Positions 1 through 9,590 are shown, counted from the first letter of the stretch. The stretch: 61,315 nt of DNA from Cyanobacteria bacterium M_surface_10_m1_298 (GCA_016882485.1 VGPT01000006.1:1-61315); one strand, 5' to 3'. A program made the numbers and translations. The notes: a model not told the origin generated them from the sequence alone.

Positions 1-1
1 A

Positions 2-247
2 CGCAGCAGTGATCGACGCACTTCAGATCGATATTCGAAGTCCTACGACAACACCCCTGGCGCGCATTCCCCCCGCGATCCGCTCCAGGTCGAGGCACTG
101 AGGGTGCTGGGCCTGGAGTGGGGCGCATCCAAACAGGCGATCAAGCAGGCCCATCGCCGGCTTGTGAAACTGCATCACCCCGATCTTGGTGGCTCCGCTG
201 AAGCCTTCCGGCGTGTGAGTGAGGCGTATCAGCGCCTGGTGGCCTGA
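2..247 (+). CDS. J-domain (DnaJ-like) protein, 5' end cut off by window
   Basis: An open frame enters from the left edge and ends with TGA at 245-247. The last 50 or so residues read as a J domain: a helix rich in K, A and R (KQAIKQAHRRLVKLHHPD), the diagnostic HPD tripeptide, then GGSAEAFRRVSEAYQRL, which is typical of helices III and IV. J domains stimulate the ATPase of DnaK/Hsp70 partners. Here the domain lies at the extreme C-terminus, and the visible part before it is polar and low in complexity, so this is probably a small DnaJ-like co-chaperone rather than full DnaJ. The gene ends 3 bp before the convergent fmt stop. Confidence 0.8.
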   Translation, partial: RSSDRRTSDRYSKSYDNTPGAHSPRDPLQVEALRVLGLEWGASKQAIKQAHRRLVKLHHPDLGGSAEAFRRVSEAYQRLVA

Positions 248-250
248 GGC

Positions 251-1285
251 TCAGGCGCTGCCCAGCCGATCACCGACCCGCGCTCCAAGCTGTTGGAGCA
301 GTTGTTGCCCCTGGCTGGCACCCTTGCCCTCCAGTTGCGCCTCACGCAGTAAGACGGGGCAGCCACGGGTGGACACCACCAGGCCGAGTTCAGGGGCCAG
401 GGCCAACACCGTGCCGGGCGGCTCCCGAGGGGTCTCACCCGGCTGCAGACCCCAGCGCTCGGCGAGGGGGGCCACTTCTGGGCTGAGCTGATCTGACAGA
501 CGCTTCACCAGCGGCTCTGTTGCGAGGAGCTTCAGACGTTTGCCCTGCCAGCTGCTGGTGGCTCCGGGGTAGAGCCCCATCACTTGGCGGTGGATGGCCA
601 GGGCGGAGTGGTTCCAGTCGATCTGGAAGTCGTCTTTGCTCAGCATGCGGGCGTAGGTCATGCCGTCCTCGCTCTGCTGGCGCACCCGAAGGCGCGAAAG
701 GCGCTCCTCTAGCGGCCCTACTCCTGCCGCCTCGATCAGAGGCATGGCGTCCACCAACAGATCAGCGGTGAGCTGAGCGAGCCGATCCGCCAGGTGGCGG
801 GCGTTCTCCAGCAAACCGATCGGGATGGAACGCTCCAGGAGCACTGGACCTGTGTCAAGCCCCTCCTCCATCGCCATGATCCCGACCCCGGTTTCGGCAT
901 CCCCTTCCAGCAGACTCCATTGGATTGGTCCTGCGCCACGCCAACGCGGTAGGAGCGAGCCATGGCCGTTCCAGCAGCCCAGGGGTGGTTGTTCCAGCAC
1001 CTCAGGCGGCAGGATCTGCCCGAAGGCCACCACGACGTAGACGTCTGCCCCCAGCTCGGCGAGGTGTTGTTGGCATTCAGGCTCTTTGCGGATGCGCTCT
1101 GGGGTGAACACCGGGATGCCCAGCTCCAGGGCCCGCGCCTTGACCGGGGAGGGCATCAGCTCTTTACCGCGGCCGCGGCGTCGGTCGGGCTGGCTGACCA
1201 CGCCCACCAGCTGATGGCCAGCCGTCACAAGGCCATTGAGGCTGGGCACGGCGTAGGCCGGAGTGCCCCAGAACAGGATGCGCAT
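251..1285 (-). CDS. fmt: Methionyl-tRNA formyltransferase
   Basis: Transfers a formyl group from 10-formyl-tetrahydrofolate to Met-tRNA(fMet) for translation initiation. At 344 residues it is slightly longer than the usual 310-340. The N-terminal Rossmann-like catalytic domain begins MRILFWGTPAYAVPSL. The active-site block is visible as NGHGSLLPRWRGAGPIQ near residues 106-122, with catalytic Asn106 and His108, and GLDTG near 142-146 with Asp144. The usual NIHGS is NGHGS here, a minor change beside the catalytic residues. The C-terminal OB-like tRNA-binding part follows. The ATG lies 9 bp after the pmbA-like stop, so the two are probably co-transcribed. Confidence 0.96.
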   Translation of the reverse strand: MRILFWGTPAYAVPSLNGLVTAGHQLVGVVSQPDRRRGRGKELMPSPVKARALELGIPVFTPERIRKEPECQQHLAELGADVYVVVAFGQILPPEVLEQPPLGCWNGHGSLLPRWRGAGPIQWSLLEGDAETGVGIMAMEEGLDTGPVLLERSIPIGLLENARHLADRLAQLTADLLVDAMPLIEAAGVGPLEERLSRLRVRQQSEDGMTYARMLSKDDFQIDWNHSALAIHRQVMGLYPGATSSWQGKRLKLLATEPLVKRLSDQLSPEVAPLAERWGLQPGETPREPPGTVLALAPELGLVVSTRGCPVLLREAQLEGKGASQGQQLLQQLGARVGDRLGSA

Positions 1286-1294
1286 GGATCGGGC

Positions 1295-2674
1295 TCAGGC
1301 CTCGCCGGTGATCGAGAGGCCCTCCACCCACACCAGGGGGCAGAGCCCGTCCGGGGTGATCTTGGCGTCGCCTTCAAATCCCACGATCGCCTTCAGCACC
1401 TGGCGGATGTCTCCGGCGACCGTGGCGGCTTCGATCGATCGGGTTTCTCCGTTCTTGATCAGCCAGCCGTCGAAAGGCAGGGAGAAGGATCCCTGGCTGG
1501 CCTTCACCCCGGCATGGAGGGCTGAGAGGGAGTCGATCCAAACGATCGGCTGATCTGACTTGAAGCGATCGAGACCCGCCTGGGCTCCGCTGCTGCCGGG
1601 GGTAAGCCCGATTTCAAACCAGTCGGGCCCAACGGAGACTTTGGCGCCAAGGCCGGCATGACCCGTGGGTTGAACGCCGAAGGCCCGGGCCGTTGCTTCC
1701 GAGTGGAGGAAATTCTTGAGGACCCCCCCCTGCACGAGATCCAGCGGACGGGTGGGTGTTCCTTCCCCATCAAAGTTGGAGGCTCCGATATTGCCGGGGT
1801 GAAGCCCGTTGTCGCGGATGGAGAGGAATGGCACGGCCAGGCTCTCCCCCAGGGAGTCGCGGTTGCTGAGGCTCACGCCATCGAGAACGGCCCTGGCGTT
1901 GAACAGGTTGCTGAACGCTCCGATCAGATCGAGGAAGGCTTCAGGACTGAACACGCAGGTGTAGCGGCCTGTCTCGATCGGTGCATAGTCGAGATGGCTG
2001 ATGGTGCGCTCGGCCGCCTCGGTAATGCAGCCAGCGATGTCGAGCTCTGATGCGCCGTAGGCCAAGCGCACGGCACCGGCACTGCGGGGTTTGCGGCCGC
2101 TTTCCTCCGCCCTGGCGTAGAGATAGATGCTGGCGGTGGTGAGTTGTTGCTGGCGGCAAGCTCCCTCGCTGTTGAGGTAGATCCGCTCACTGCTGCGTTC
2201 CGCCAGGCCGTTGTAAGGCACAGTGCCGATGGCACTGTGCCGGCTCAGCAGATCCTGTTCCGCTTCCTTGAGGCGCTCCAGCAGTCGGAGGATGCCTTGC
2301 CCCTGGTGCAGTGGTTGCTCCAGCGGGGTGAGGGGAGCGGTGGCGAGGGGCGAGAACCCCGGGGTGTCGTTGGCGTTGCCGAAGGCGCTGGCATCGCGAG
2401 CACCGGACAGGGCTCTCTCCAGTCCGTTGTCGGAGAGGTCGGAGGTGCTGGTGGTACCCACCAGCCCATCGCTGTTCCAGACGCGGATGGTGATGGAGCT
2501 GCGTTGCGCTCCCTTCATCTGCTTGGGTTCGCCACGATCCACCTGCACCGAGGTGTCGGTGCTGCAGGCAGCACCTAAATCCCACTGCCGGATGCCATGG
2601 CTGGCGGCGATCGTGTCCAGCTTGCTGCGCAGGCTCTGGGCATCGAGACCCTGCTGAGCGGTGGAGGCGGTCAT
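1295..2674 (-). CDS. pmbA: PmbA/TldE-like subunit of the TldD/TldE metalloprotease
   Basis: This 459-residue protein resembles the TldD/PmbA family over its whole length. The N-terminal part carries the family pattern around IRVWNSDGLVGTTSTSDLS, and the C-terminal part has the glycine-rich stretches around GEGTPTRPLDLVQGG. No HExxxH zinc motif is visible, as expected for TldE/PmbA, the non-catalytic partner; the neighbouring tldD supplies the zinc site. In other bacteria the heterodimer degrades peptides and matures ribosomally made antibiotics. The start ATG at 2672-2674 lies one base beyond the tldD stop, which implies translational coupling and production of both subunits together. Confidence 0.9.
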   Translation of the reverse strand: MTASTAQQGLDAQSLRSKLDTIAASHGIRQWDLGAACSTDTSVQVDRGEPKQMKGAQRSSITIRVWNSDGLVGTTSTSDLSDNGLERALSGARDASAFGNANDTPGFSPLATAPLTPLEQPLHQGQGILRLLERLKEAEQDLLSRHSAIGTVPYNGLAERSSERIYLNSEGACRQQQLTTASIYLYARAEESGRKPRSAGAVRLAYGASELDIAGCITEAAERTISHLDYAPIETGRYTCVFSPEAFLDLIGAFSNLFNARAVLDGVSLSNRDSLGESLAVPFLSIRDNGLHPGNIGASNFDGEGTPTRPLDLVQGGVLKNFLHSEATARAFGVQPTGHAGLGAKVSVGPDWFEIGLTPGSSGAQAGLDRFKSDQPIVWIDSLSALHAGVKASQGSFSLPFDGWLIKNGETRSIEAATVAGDIRQVLKAIVGFEGDAKITPDGLCPLVWVEGLSITGEA

Positions 2675-2675
2675 C

Positions 2676-4157
2676 TCAGCGGCCCCCCACGGTGATCGAA
2701 TCCACCTTGATGTGGGGTTGCCCCACGGTCACGAAGATGCTTCCGCTCACGGATCCGCAGAAGCCGGCTGCCAGTTCAAGGTCGTTGGCGCACATGGAGA
2801 TTCGAGGCATCACCTCCTTGGCTTCTCCAATCAGGGTTGCTCCTTTGACGGGTTTGGTGAGCTGTCCGTTTTCGATCAGGTAGGCCTCCTCCACGGCGAA
2901 GTTGAACTGCCCGGTGGGACCGACACTGCCGCCTCCCATGGATTTGCAGTAGAGCCCGCGATCCACGGAGCTGATCAGCTCGTCGGGCGAATGGGGGCCT
3001 GCCGCGATGAAGGTGTTGCGCATGCGACTGGCGGCGGCGAAGGTGTGACTTTGACGCCGTCCGCTGCCGGTGCGGGCGTGCCCGGTGCGCAGCTCCCCGG
3101 CGCGATCGCTGAGGAAGCGCTTGAGAACTCCTTTTTCAATCAGCACCGTGCGCTGAGCTTCCATCCCCTCGTCGTCCATCGAGAGGGATCCGAAGGCACC
3201 GCCGGTAAGCCCTTCATCGATGGCGGTCACCGCCTCATGGGCAATGGGGTGCCCCACCTGTTCTGAGAAGGGGGTGGTGCCCCGCTCCACCTGGGTGGTT
3301 TCCAGCAGGTGTCCGCAGGCTTCGTGGAAGATCACTCCCCCAAAGCGGTTGGCGAGCACCGCCGGCATCTGGCCCGCCTCGACGTAGTCCGCGTAGAGCA
3401 TGGTGCCGGCGCTGGCGCACACCTCTTCCGCTGACGTTCCGGCATCCCATTGACGCAGGTCATCGGGGCTGTCGGAGGTCCCGTAGCGGCGTCCGACTCC
3501 GGCGCGGTGTTCACCGTCAGCCGCCAGCACATTGAGCCCCACCGACTGGTGCAGGCGCACATCCCGGCCGAAGGTGCCGTCGCTGGCGGCCACCATCACC
3601 TCTTGCCAGTCGCGGGCATAGCTGGCGCGGCGGGCTTGCAGGTGACGGCCGTGCTGCTCGAGCCGAGCCGTGCCTTCGAGCAGGCGTTGTGTCGCTTCCT
3701 GGATGCCAGGGCAGCGCTCCAACCAAGTGCCTTTCTCGAGTCCGAAATCTCGAAGGGCCGGCAGGCCATCAAAACTGTTGAGGGCTGAGCTGCAGATCTC
3801 GAGGCCGAGCATCCCTAGCGCCTGGCTCAGGGCCTGCTTGAGGCCGGCTTCGCTGAGGTCGTTGGTGCTGACAAATCCATCTCTGTGACCGAGAAACACG
3901 CGTATGCCGGCCCCCATGCCAAAGGCCGGTGTCACGCTCGTGATCGTGTCCTGCTCAGCAAGAACACCGATGTGATCGGTGCGCTCGAGAAACACTTCCA
4001 CCAAATCGGCACCTGCCGCGCGTCCACTGGCCAGGAGCGCTTCCAGGCGCGAGCTCCAGCGTTGGTCAAAGGGCCCGATCAACAGGTTGTTTCCAGCAGG
4101 GCTTGCTGTGGTCTGCGAGGGAAAGGAGCTGGATCCAGGGGGCACGGAGGCGATCAC
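2676..4157 (-). CDS. tldD: TldD metalloprotease catalytic subunit
   Basis: A 493-residue member of the TldD family and the catalytic half of the TldD/TldE protease. The zinc-binding HExxxH motif reads [10 protein letters not shown] near residue 280 and is followed by the conserved glycine-rich C-terminal half ([20 protein letters not shown]). The first 30 or so residues are polar and poorly conserved, so translation may start a little downstream of the ATG chosen. It is the first gene of the tldD-pmbA-fmt run on this strand. The other half of the complex, pmbA, follows after one base. No membrane segment or signal peptide is evident, so a cytoplasmic location is expected. Confidence 0.93.
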   Translation of the reverse strand: MIASVPPGSSSFPSQTTASPAGNNLLIGPFDQRWSSRLEALLASGRAAGADLVEVFLERTDHIGVLAEQDTITSVTPAFGMGAGIRVFLGHRDGFVSTNDLSEAGLKQALSQALGMLGLEICSSALNSFDGLPALRDFGLEKGTWLERCPGIQEATQRLLEGTARLEQHGRHLQARRASYARDWQEVMVAASDGTFGRDVRLHQSVGLNVLAADGEHRAGVGRRYGTSDSPDDLRQWDAGTSAEEVCASAGTMLYADYVEAGQMPAVLANRFGGVIFHEACGHLLETTQVERGTTPFSEQVGHPIAHEAVTAIDEGLTGGAFGSLSMDDEGMEAQRTVLIEKGVLKRFLSDRAGELRTGHARTGSGRRQSHTFAAASRMRNTFIAAGPHSPDELISSVDRGLYCKSMGGGSVGPTGQFNFAVEEAYLIENGQLTKPVKGATLIGEAKEVMPRISMCANDLELAAGFCGSVSGSIFVTVGQPHIKVDSITVGGR

Positions 4158-4233
4158 GCGGTCAACACGCAGGGGTTACTTGGCGGGAGCTGTCGTTCTC
4201 GTTATGTCTTCCTAGCAACAGGGCCTAGCAAAA

Positions 4234-4260
4234 AGGCCCTGGCCGCAGCGACCAGGGCCT
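4234..4260 (-). terminator. Rho-independent terminator of acsF
   Basis: A perfect 9-bp inverted repeat, AGGCCCTGG / CCAGGGCCT, is separated by a 9-nt loop. Read on the minus strand it follows the acsF stop codon by about 22 nt and is immediately followed by a run of Ts (TTTTGC). On the plus strand no T-run follows, so it acts for acsF. Confidence 0.85.
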
Positions 4261-4282
4261 ACGCCGTTTGTAGTGCTTGGGC

Positions 4283-5380
4283 TCAGCGCACAGCGGGCTG
4301 GAAGTTCTCGCTGCGGATGGGATTCATCAGGAACAGCTTGGCCATCTCGGCAGCATTGGCTGCCCAGTAGGGCAGCTTGCGCAGGGCCTTGATCGGAGCC
4401 GGTGCGCTGCCTGCATCGGCAGCACTGAGCTTGTCGTTGTTGCGAACGAGCCGCTCGAGGCGGGTGTAGAACTTCGGATGCTCCACGTTGAGCACCACGG
4501 GGAAGATCCGAGCGGTGGTCTCGTTGGTCTTGGCAATCACGTACTTGTCGTAATCGCGGGCATCGAGACCCAGCGCTTCATAGAACTCCTTGCGGGCCAC
4601 GTCACGGACGTACATGGTGGCGAACACCGCCAGCAGGAAGAAGCGGCACCAGAGGCGGGCACGTAGGCCAGTCACGCTCTTGGGCTGGGCCTTCATCAGG
4701 GCATCAAAGAAGTCGCCGTGGCGGTTCTCGTCCTGACACCAGTTCTCGAAGAAGTTGAAGATCGGGAAGATCTTGCTGTCGGGGTTCTTCTCGAGGTGAC
4801 GGAAAATGGCGATGTAGCGCCAATAGCCGATCTTCTCGCTCAGGTAGGTGGCGTAGAAGATGTATTCAGGCTTGAAGTAGGTGTAGGCCTTGTTGGCCGT
4901 CAGGAAGCCCAGATCCAACTGAAGGCCGAAATCGCTCATCGCCTTGTTGAGGAAGCCCGCGTGACGGGCTTCGTCGCGGGCCATGTGGGCGAAGCACTCA
5001 GCCAGCAAGGGGTTGCGCTCCTTGATCCGACGGCTCAGCTCCTTGTAGAGCAAAAAGCCTGAAAACTCGGAGGTGCAGCTCTGCTCGAGGAACTCGACGA
5101 ACACCTTCCGGGTTTCAGGATCGAGCTTCTCGGCGGCGCCATCGAACTCGTCGTTGCGCACGAAGTGATGACGGTTGTAGTCCTTCCGGAATTCCTCGCA
5201 GATGGCTTCCAGCTCATCGGCGTTGGGGCTGAGGTCCATGGCAGCCATGGCCTCGAAATCGGTTGTGTAGAACCGGGGCGTCAGGATCGTGTCCTTGACG
5301 GGATCCTTGATCGCGGGCGCCTCAGGTGACCCGACGGCAGTTGCGGCGTTCGGTGAGGCAACGGCGGTGGGAGGCACCAT
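4283..5380 (-). CDS. acsF: Mg-protoporphyrin IX monomethyl ester oxidative cyclase (AcsF)
   Basis: The diiron subunit of the aerobic cyclase that forms the isocyclic ring E of chlorophyll from Mg-protoporphyrin IX monomethyl ester, using O2 and electrons. The 365-residue protein has the ferritin-like iron ligands in two ExxH motifs: [12 protein letters not shown] near residue 140 and [12 protein letters not shown] near residue 220. The conserved N-terminal [10 protein letters not shown] is also present. The first 35 residues are Ala/Pro-rich and variable. It stands alone, with its own terminator downstream and a gap of about 107 bp upstream that should hold its promoter. Length and motifs match cyanobacterial and plastid AcsF (CHL27). 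Confidence 0.97.
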   Translation of the reverse strand: MVPPTAVASPNAATAVGSPEAPAIKDPVKDTILTPRFYTTDFEAMAAMDLSPNADELEAICEEFRKDYNRHHFVRNDEFDGAAEKLDPETRKVFVEFLEQSCTSEFSGFLLYKELSRRIKERNPLLAECFAHMARDEARHAGFLNKAMSDFGLQLDLGFLTANKAYTYFKPEYIFYATYLSEKIGYWRYIAIFRHLEKNPDSKIFPIFNFFENWCQDENRHGDFFDALMKAQPKSVTGLRARLWCRFFLLAVFATMYVRDVARKEFYEALGLDARDYDKYVIAKTNETTARIFPVVLNVEHPKFYTRLERLVRNNDKLSAADAGSAPAPIKALRKLPYWAANAAEMAKLFLMNPIRSENFQPAVR

Positions 5381-5487
5381 GGGGCAGCTTCATTGATCCG
5401 TAGGCCATCGTAGGTGCCATCGGGCTGGAGCCGAGGCCTCTGTTCATCAGTCTCTAAAGCCTGCTCGGCTGGTGTGTGAGCCGGGCT

Positions 5488-5961
5488 TCAGTTGGCCCCG
5501 AGCCATTTTTGACCGTTGAGGCGCTGCACAAGCCGCGACACCAGGAGGGCCTGGGTCATTTTCTTTTCATCGATCAAAAATGACTCCAGCAGGCTCGGCT
5601 CTGCGCCGGCTTCTGCCAGGGCAATGGTTTTGGAAGCGTTGATCGAATCGCTGGTGAAACAGAGCCAGAAGCGCCGCCCGTTCGGCAGCGCACCGGCCAC
5701 CTGCCAGCAGTCACTGCCAACGACTGGCATTGGTCCCTGGGAGAACGTGAGCTCGCAGCTCGGACCGCCGTAGGCCTGGATCTCTTTGGCCAGAGCCGGG
5801 ATCAGCAGGTTCGGAACAAAGTCTGCAAAGGGTTTGTCTTCCGGCGCAGGGGGCTTAACTGCCTTGGCCTCTGAGGGCTTGACCTCTGGTTTGGCCTCTG
5901 GTTGGGGCTCTGGTTGGGGCTGAGCGGGCTTGGGGTCTGCGGGAAGAGCGGAGTCGGTCAC
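5488..5961 (-). CDS. Cyanobacterial conserved hypothetical, DUF2996-like
   Basis: A 157-residue soluble protein with a low-complexity N-terminal third of alternating P, K, E and A (residues 8-45). A compact domain follows, beginning FADFVPNLLIPALAKEI and containing DCWQVAGALPNGRRFWLCF. The arrangement resembles the cyanobacteria-restricted DUF2996 family, but I assign this from memory and cannot test it. No catalytic motif, signal peptide or membrane segment is visible. The Pro/Lys-rich leader is probably disordered. It lies between acsF and a small membrane-protein gene on the same strand. An imperfect GC-rich hairpin just past its stop (about 5455-5487) could end its transcript. Confidence 0.7.
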   Translation of the reverse strand: MTDSALPADPKPAQPQPEPQPEAKPEVKPSEAKAVKPPAPEDKPFADFVPNLLIPALAKEIQAYGGPSCELTFSQGPMPVVGSDCWQVAGALPNGRRFWLCFTSDSINASKTIALAEAGAEPSLLESFLIDEKKMTQALLVSRLVQRLNGQKWLGAN

Positions 5962-6019
5962 CGTCGCAGGCCTCGTTCAAAACGCTCGCTGAACTTTAGG
6001 GAGTGCTGGCCGGCTCGGG

Positions 6020-6550
6020 TTACCAGTCGTCGTTGCCTGCGCTGCCCCAATCATCGTTAACGACCGCAGGGGCTGCAGGGCTGCTGGGAGCCGCCGCTGC
6101 CGGCGCGGTGGCTCGGGGTTTGCGAATCACCCGGAAGGGCACAGACACCGTGGGAGCAGGTTCTGACGCTCCACGGCTTGGACCCGCCCAGCTGGCTTGG
6201 TTCGGCTTGGTTTCAACATCCTTCGGCCCTCGATCCCAGGGCTCCTGCTCTGGCCTCTCCTCTGGCGGTCGCTGAACCTCAGGTTCCGTGTCATCCCAGA
6301 TGCCTGGCCGACGCACCTGCCGGCGAGGGCTGATGCTTCTGCCCGCACCCTGGAGCGCTAAGGCAGTTCCAAGGCTGCTCACGCCCGCACCGAGGCCGGC
6401 TGCAGCGGCAAGCCAGCCACTCAAGGGCAGGGCTGGAGATGTCCAAATCAGCAGGCGCACCGCGACCGAGGGCCTCGGATTGATGGCTGCCACCAGCAGC
6501 ACCGCCAGAAGCGGTGTGAGCAGAGGAACCAGTAGGACCCGTTGCAACAC
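6020..6550 (-). CDS. Hypothetical membrane protein with disordered acidic tail
   Basis: Function not recognised. The first 65 or so residues hold two hydrophobic segments (VLLVPLLTPLLAVLLVAAI and ALPLSGWLAAAAGLGAGVSSLG). A long polar tail rich in P, E, R and W follows, ending in the repeated NDDW motif. I place the start at the GTG at 6548-6550, ten bases after the ubiX stop, because the first hydrophobic helix begins three residues later. An ATG at 6605-6607 would instead overlap ubiX by 47 bp and add polar residues before the helix. It probably follows ubiX in the same transcript. Confidence 0.6.
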   Translation of the reverse strand: MLQRVLLVPLLTPLLAVLLVAAINPRPSVAVRLLIWTSPALPLSGWLAAAAGLGAGVSSLGTALALQGAGRSISPRRQVRRPGIWDDTEPEVQRPPEERPEQEPWDRGPKDVETKPNQASWAGPSRGASEPAPTVSVPFRVIRKPRATAPAAAAPSSPAAPAVVNDDWGSAGNDDW

Positions 6551-6560
6551 AGAAGGGGGC

Positions 6561-7190
6561 TCAGGATTGGATCGGGCCGCTCCAGCGCCGCAGCTGCCCC
6601 AGGTCATAACCGAGGCAATCGAACACGCGGATCACGAGAAAGTCCACCATGTCTTCGATGGTTTTGGGCTGGTGATACCAGGCCGGCGCCGGCGGAGCGA
6701 TGCGTGCGCCGGCTTCGGCCAGGGTGGTGAGATTGCGCAGGTGGATGAGATTCCAGGGGGTTTCCCTAGGGCAAATCACCAGCGGTCTCCCCTCCTTGAG
6801 GTGCACATCGGCGCAGCGCTCGAGCAGATCTGTGGCGACGCCAGCGGCGATCCGTCCGACCGTGCCCATGGAGCAGGGAAGGATCACCATTCCCCGGGTG
6901 CGGTGGCTACCGCTGGCAATCGCCGCCGCCTGATCATTCCAGCGGTGACACACCAACGAGCCCGACTGACAGTGGGTGCGTTCACGCCAGAAGCTTTCCT
7001 GGGCCTCTGGTTCGCTCGGCACTCGAACCCCGAGTTCCGCCTGCCAAACGCCAATCGCCCCGCGACTGACCACCAGCTCAACGGTTTCTCCGGCCTCCAG
7101 CAGCAGTTGTAGAGCCCGCTCCGCCAGGGGCTGAGCACTGGCCCCCGAGACCGCCAGAACGATCGGTTGTGGGGGGTGCGGGTCTGACAA
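6561..7190 (-). CDS. ubiX: Flavin prenyltransferase UbiX
   Basis: Makes prenylated FMN, the cofactor of UbiD-type decarboxylases in quinone synthesis, from reduced FMN and dimethylallyl phosphate. The 209-residue length is standard. The N-terminal flavoprotein fold reads IVLAVSGASAQPLAERAL, followed by the segment around MVILPCSMGTVGRIAAG and the C-terminal RPLVICPRETPWNLIHLRN, all hallmarks of UbiX. The protein should be a cytoplasmic homo-oligomer. The start lies 4 bp past the RNB gene stop, so the two are probably co-transcribed. A COQ4 homologue elsewhere in the window suggests a shared link to plastoquinone synthesis; that link is inference. Confidence 0.94.
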   Translation of the reverse strand: MSDPHPPQPIVLAVSGASAQPLAERALQLLLEAGETVELVVSRGAIGVWQAELGVRVPSEPEAQESFWRERTHCQSGSLVCHRWNDQAAAIASGSHRTRGMVILPCSMGTVGRIAAGVATDLLERCADVHLKEGRPLVICPRETPWNLIHLRNLTTLAEAGARIAPPAPAWYHQPKTIEDMVDFLVIRVFDCLGYDLGQLRRWSGPIQS

Positions 7191-7194
7191 GACT

Positions 7195-9507
7195 TCAGTC
7201 CTCGCTCTCGCCCAGGTTGTCGCTCAAGCGGTCGCTCTCGAGTTCCTCGTCGTGGTCGGACTCGGGCACGAATTCCTCGTAGCCCTCCGGCAGCACGACC
7301 GCCAAGTCGATCTGATGCCGCAGCACATCCACCTTCTGGATGATCACCTCCACGGCGTCGCCCAGCATGTAAGTGCGACGGTTCTTCCGCCCCACCAGTT
7401 TGTTCTGACGGGAGCGGTACTCGTACCAGTCGTCCTTGAGGGAGCTCACATGCACCAGGCCTTCCACCTGGGATGGGGGCACTTCCACGAAGAACCCGTA
7501 GCTCTGCACGCCGCTGATCACGCCAGTGAGGGTTTGACCGACAAGGGGTTCCGCTTGGCGGGCCTGGGCCATGGCCAGGGCATCGCTTTGCAGCTCGCTG
7601 GTGAAGCGGGCCCGGGCATTGAGGCGATGCAGCAGTGAGGGACTGAGCCCTTCCTCGAGCGGTGCGAGCTGACTGGCGGTCATCAGAGGCCAGTCGATCA
7701 CGCCATGGCTGCTATCGGAGGCAATGTCCACCCGGGTTTTGTGGCGAACGGAGGGGCGATCCTTGCCTTCGCTGAGGAGCAACACCAACAGGTGCTGGTT
7801 CCACAGATCTGCGTAGTGCAAAGAAGGGCAACACCAGGCCGCAAAGGCCTGCTCCTCGGCGGCCAGCGTGTTGGGACCGGGCTCGGTGGCGAGGGTCACC
7901 GGCTTCAAGGGATCCCTCAGTTGCTGCAGGAGCACTCGGGAGCGATCGCTGCCGGCAAAAGCCGTCGCAAGCTCCTGGGCGCTGGCATTGCCATCGGCTG
8001 ACAACTCCAGGGGAATCTCCAGGGCCAGGGCGGCCTTGGCCACATCGTTCAGGGCTTCAGCATCCGGTGCCGGATTCTGGGCATAGATGGCGGGCAACTC
8101 CAGGGTTGCCATATGGCGCCCAAAGGCGCGATGGGCCAGGAGAACCAATTCCCGGAGCAGTCCGGATGGACTCTCCGCCGGGTCCTGCTGCACCAGCCAA
8201 CCGTGCCGACTCTCATCCGGTTCGGGGATCGCCAGTTCGCCGAGCCCTTCGATCGCGGGCATCGCCAGGTCGAGATCAATGGAGCCCGAGCTCAAGCGCA
8301 GCGCCCGCAGGGTCTGGGCCAGGGCAATCAGTTGCTCGAGCAGGGGCAGCTGATCCTTGAGACCCTTCAGGGCCGTTGGGGTTGTGCGGGCTTTGGGCTT
8401 GCGCTCAGCCAGGGCCTGGAGTGCCTTGGCGTCAACCACGGCGTCTGGGCTGATGGTGCTGCGGCAGAAGCGATAGTGCTCCAACTGCCCGTCAGTGTTG
8501 AGCTCGAGGGCAACCGAGAGTGCCGCACTGCTGCTGCCGGCCTTGAAGGCGGCGGCTTTGCTCAGGCTGCTGGGAAGGAGCGGCAGCCAGCTCTCTCCAA
8601 CGCAGAGCGCTTCACCCAGATCGCGCAGGAAGAGATCGAGGGCGCTGCCAAAGCCCACGCGCTCGGCAATGGCCGGGGCATGCACCCACACCCGTGTGCC
8701 GCTCTCCAGGGGCTCCAGCGAGACAGCGGGAAGAATCGGCGCTTCACTGCTCGACCACAGCTGCAAGACCAGGGTTGGAAGAGCGCTGAGGTCATCCCTG
8801 TCTTTGGCTTCAAGCGCCTTGGCCGTGCTCTTGGGCGCTGCGGGGCGTTCGCGCAGCCCATGCTTCGTGAGCAGCAGATCCAGATCGGCTTCCGGGCCGG
8901 CATTCACCGCCAGGCTTCGAGCCACGTGGCCCTGGGGTGGCAGCTGACCCACGGGGTAGCGGTCCAGCTTCACCTCGACCACGGCCTCGCTGGCGGGCTT
9001 GAGGTGGCTGACATCGCTGTCGGGAAGTTCGATCGCGGTCAGCAATCGATCGTCGAGGGGCAGGGCCAGCAGCTTGTCGTTCTGCTGTTCGACCTGGGCC
9101 AAAAGGCTGGTGGTGTTGCGCTGCAGGATGCATTGCACCCCACCCTCCGGGGATCGGCGCCGCCCGCCTTCACGGGTGATGCGCACCAGCACCCGATCGC
9201 CATTCCAGGCGTGGTTGAGCTGGTTGTCTCGGATGTAGATGTCTTCGCCGCCGTCTTCGCGAAGGGCGAAACAGAAACCCTTGCTGCTGCAGCGCAGCCG
9301 TGCCTCGATCAGGCCTTCGTCCTCCACGCGGCTGATGCCGCCAGCGGATTCTTCAAGCACCCCTACACGCGCCAGGGCATCGAGGGCGATGCGCAGCTGT
9401 TCCTTGTCGGCTTTGGTGCTGAGTCCGAGACCTTTTTCCAGCTTGCTGAGGGTCAGGGTCTCCTGCTTGGGGAGTTGGTCAATGAGGTCCGAGACCGAGA
9501 ACTTCAT
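7195..9507 (-). CDS. RNase II/R (RNB) family protein, apparently without catalytic aspartates
   Basis: The 770-residue protein has RNase II/R architecture: a winged-helix-like start (LTLSKLEKGLGLS), a cold-shock-type segment (CSSKGFCFALREDGGEDIYI), a central RNB-like domain and a C-terminal S1 domain near residues 650-740 (GVISGVQSYGFFVEVPPSQVEG). Within the RNB part I can follow the skeleton (GSALD, LPSSLSK, HYADLWNQHLL). Near residues 240-260, where active enzymes carry an IDxxDAxDFDDA-type cluster, it reads LPTLVLQLWSSSEAPILPAV, with none of the four metal-binding Asp residues. The Arg pair usual before YADL is also gone. It may be an RNA-binding protein rather than an exonuclease. An acidic tail follows the S1 domain. 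Confidence 0.85.
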   Translation of the reverse strand: MKFSVSDLIDQLPKQETLTLSKLEKGLGLSTKADKEQLRIALDALARVGVLEESAGGISRVEDEGLIEARLRCSSKGFCFALREDGGEDIYIRDNQLNHAWNGDRVLVRITREGGRRRSPEGGVQCILQRNTTSLLAQVEQQNDKLLALPLDDRLLTAIELPDSDVSHLKPASEAVVEVKLDRYPVGQLPPQGHVARSLAVNAGPEADLDLLLTKHGLRERPAAPKSTAKALEAKDRDDLSALPTLVLQLWSSSEAPILPAVSLEPLESGTRVWVHAPAIAERVGFGSALDLFLRDLGEALCVGESWLPLLPSSLSKAAAFKAGSSSAALSVALELNTDGQLEHYRFCRSTISPDAVVDAKALQALAERKPKARTTPTALKGLKDQLPLLEQLIALAQTLRALRLSSGSIDLDLAMPAIEGLGELAIPEPDESRHGWLVQQDPAESPSGLLRELVLLAHRAFGRHMATLELPAIYAQNPAPDAEALNDVAKAALALEIPLELSADGNASAQELATAFAGSDRSRVLLQQLRDPLKPVTLATEPGPNTLAAEEQAFAAWCCPSLHYADLWNQHLLVLLLSEGKDRPSVRHKTRVDIASDSSHGVIDWPLMTASQLAPLEEGLSPSLLHRLNARARFTSELQSDALAMAQARQAEPLVGQTLTGVISGVQSYGFFVEVPPSQVEGLVHVSSLKDDWYEYRSRQNKLVGRKNRRTYMLGDAVEVIIQKVDVLRHQIDLAVVLPEGYEEFVPESDHDEELESDRLSDNLGESED

Positions 9508-9590
9508 GGTGGGGTGAGAGGGTTCGGAGCGGGTCTTGTTGGCGGGTCTTCGGGGTTTGACTTCGGAGCAGAGGGGCTCTGAACCGTGAT

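Noticed and set aside
8113-9582. Long plus-strand ORF of 489 codons opposite the RNB gene
   Set aside because: Antisense shadow of a recognisable gene, rich in G, Q and H, with no family similarity; typical of high-GC sequence.
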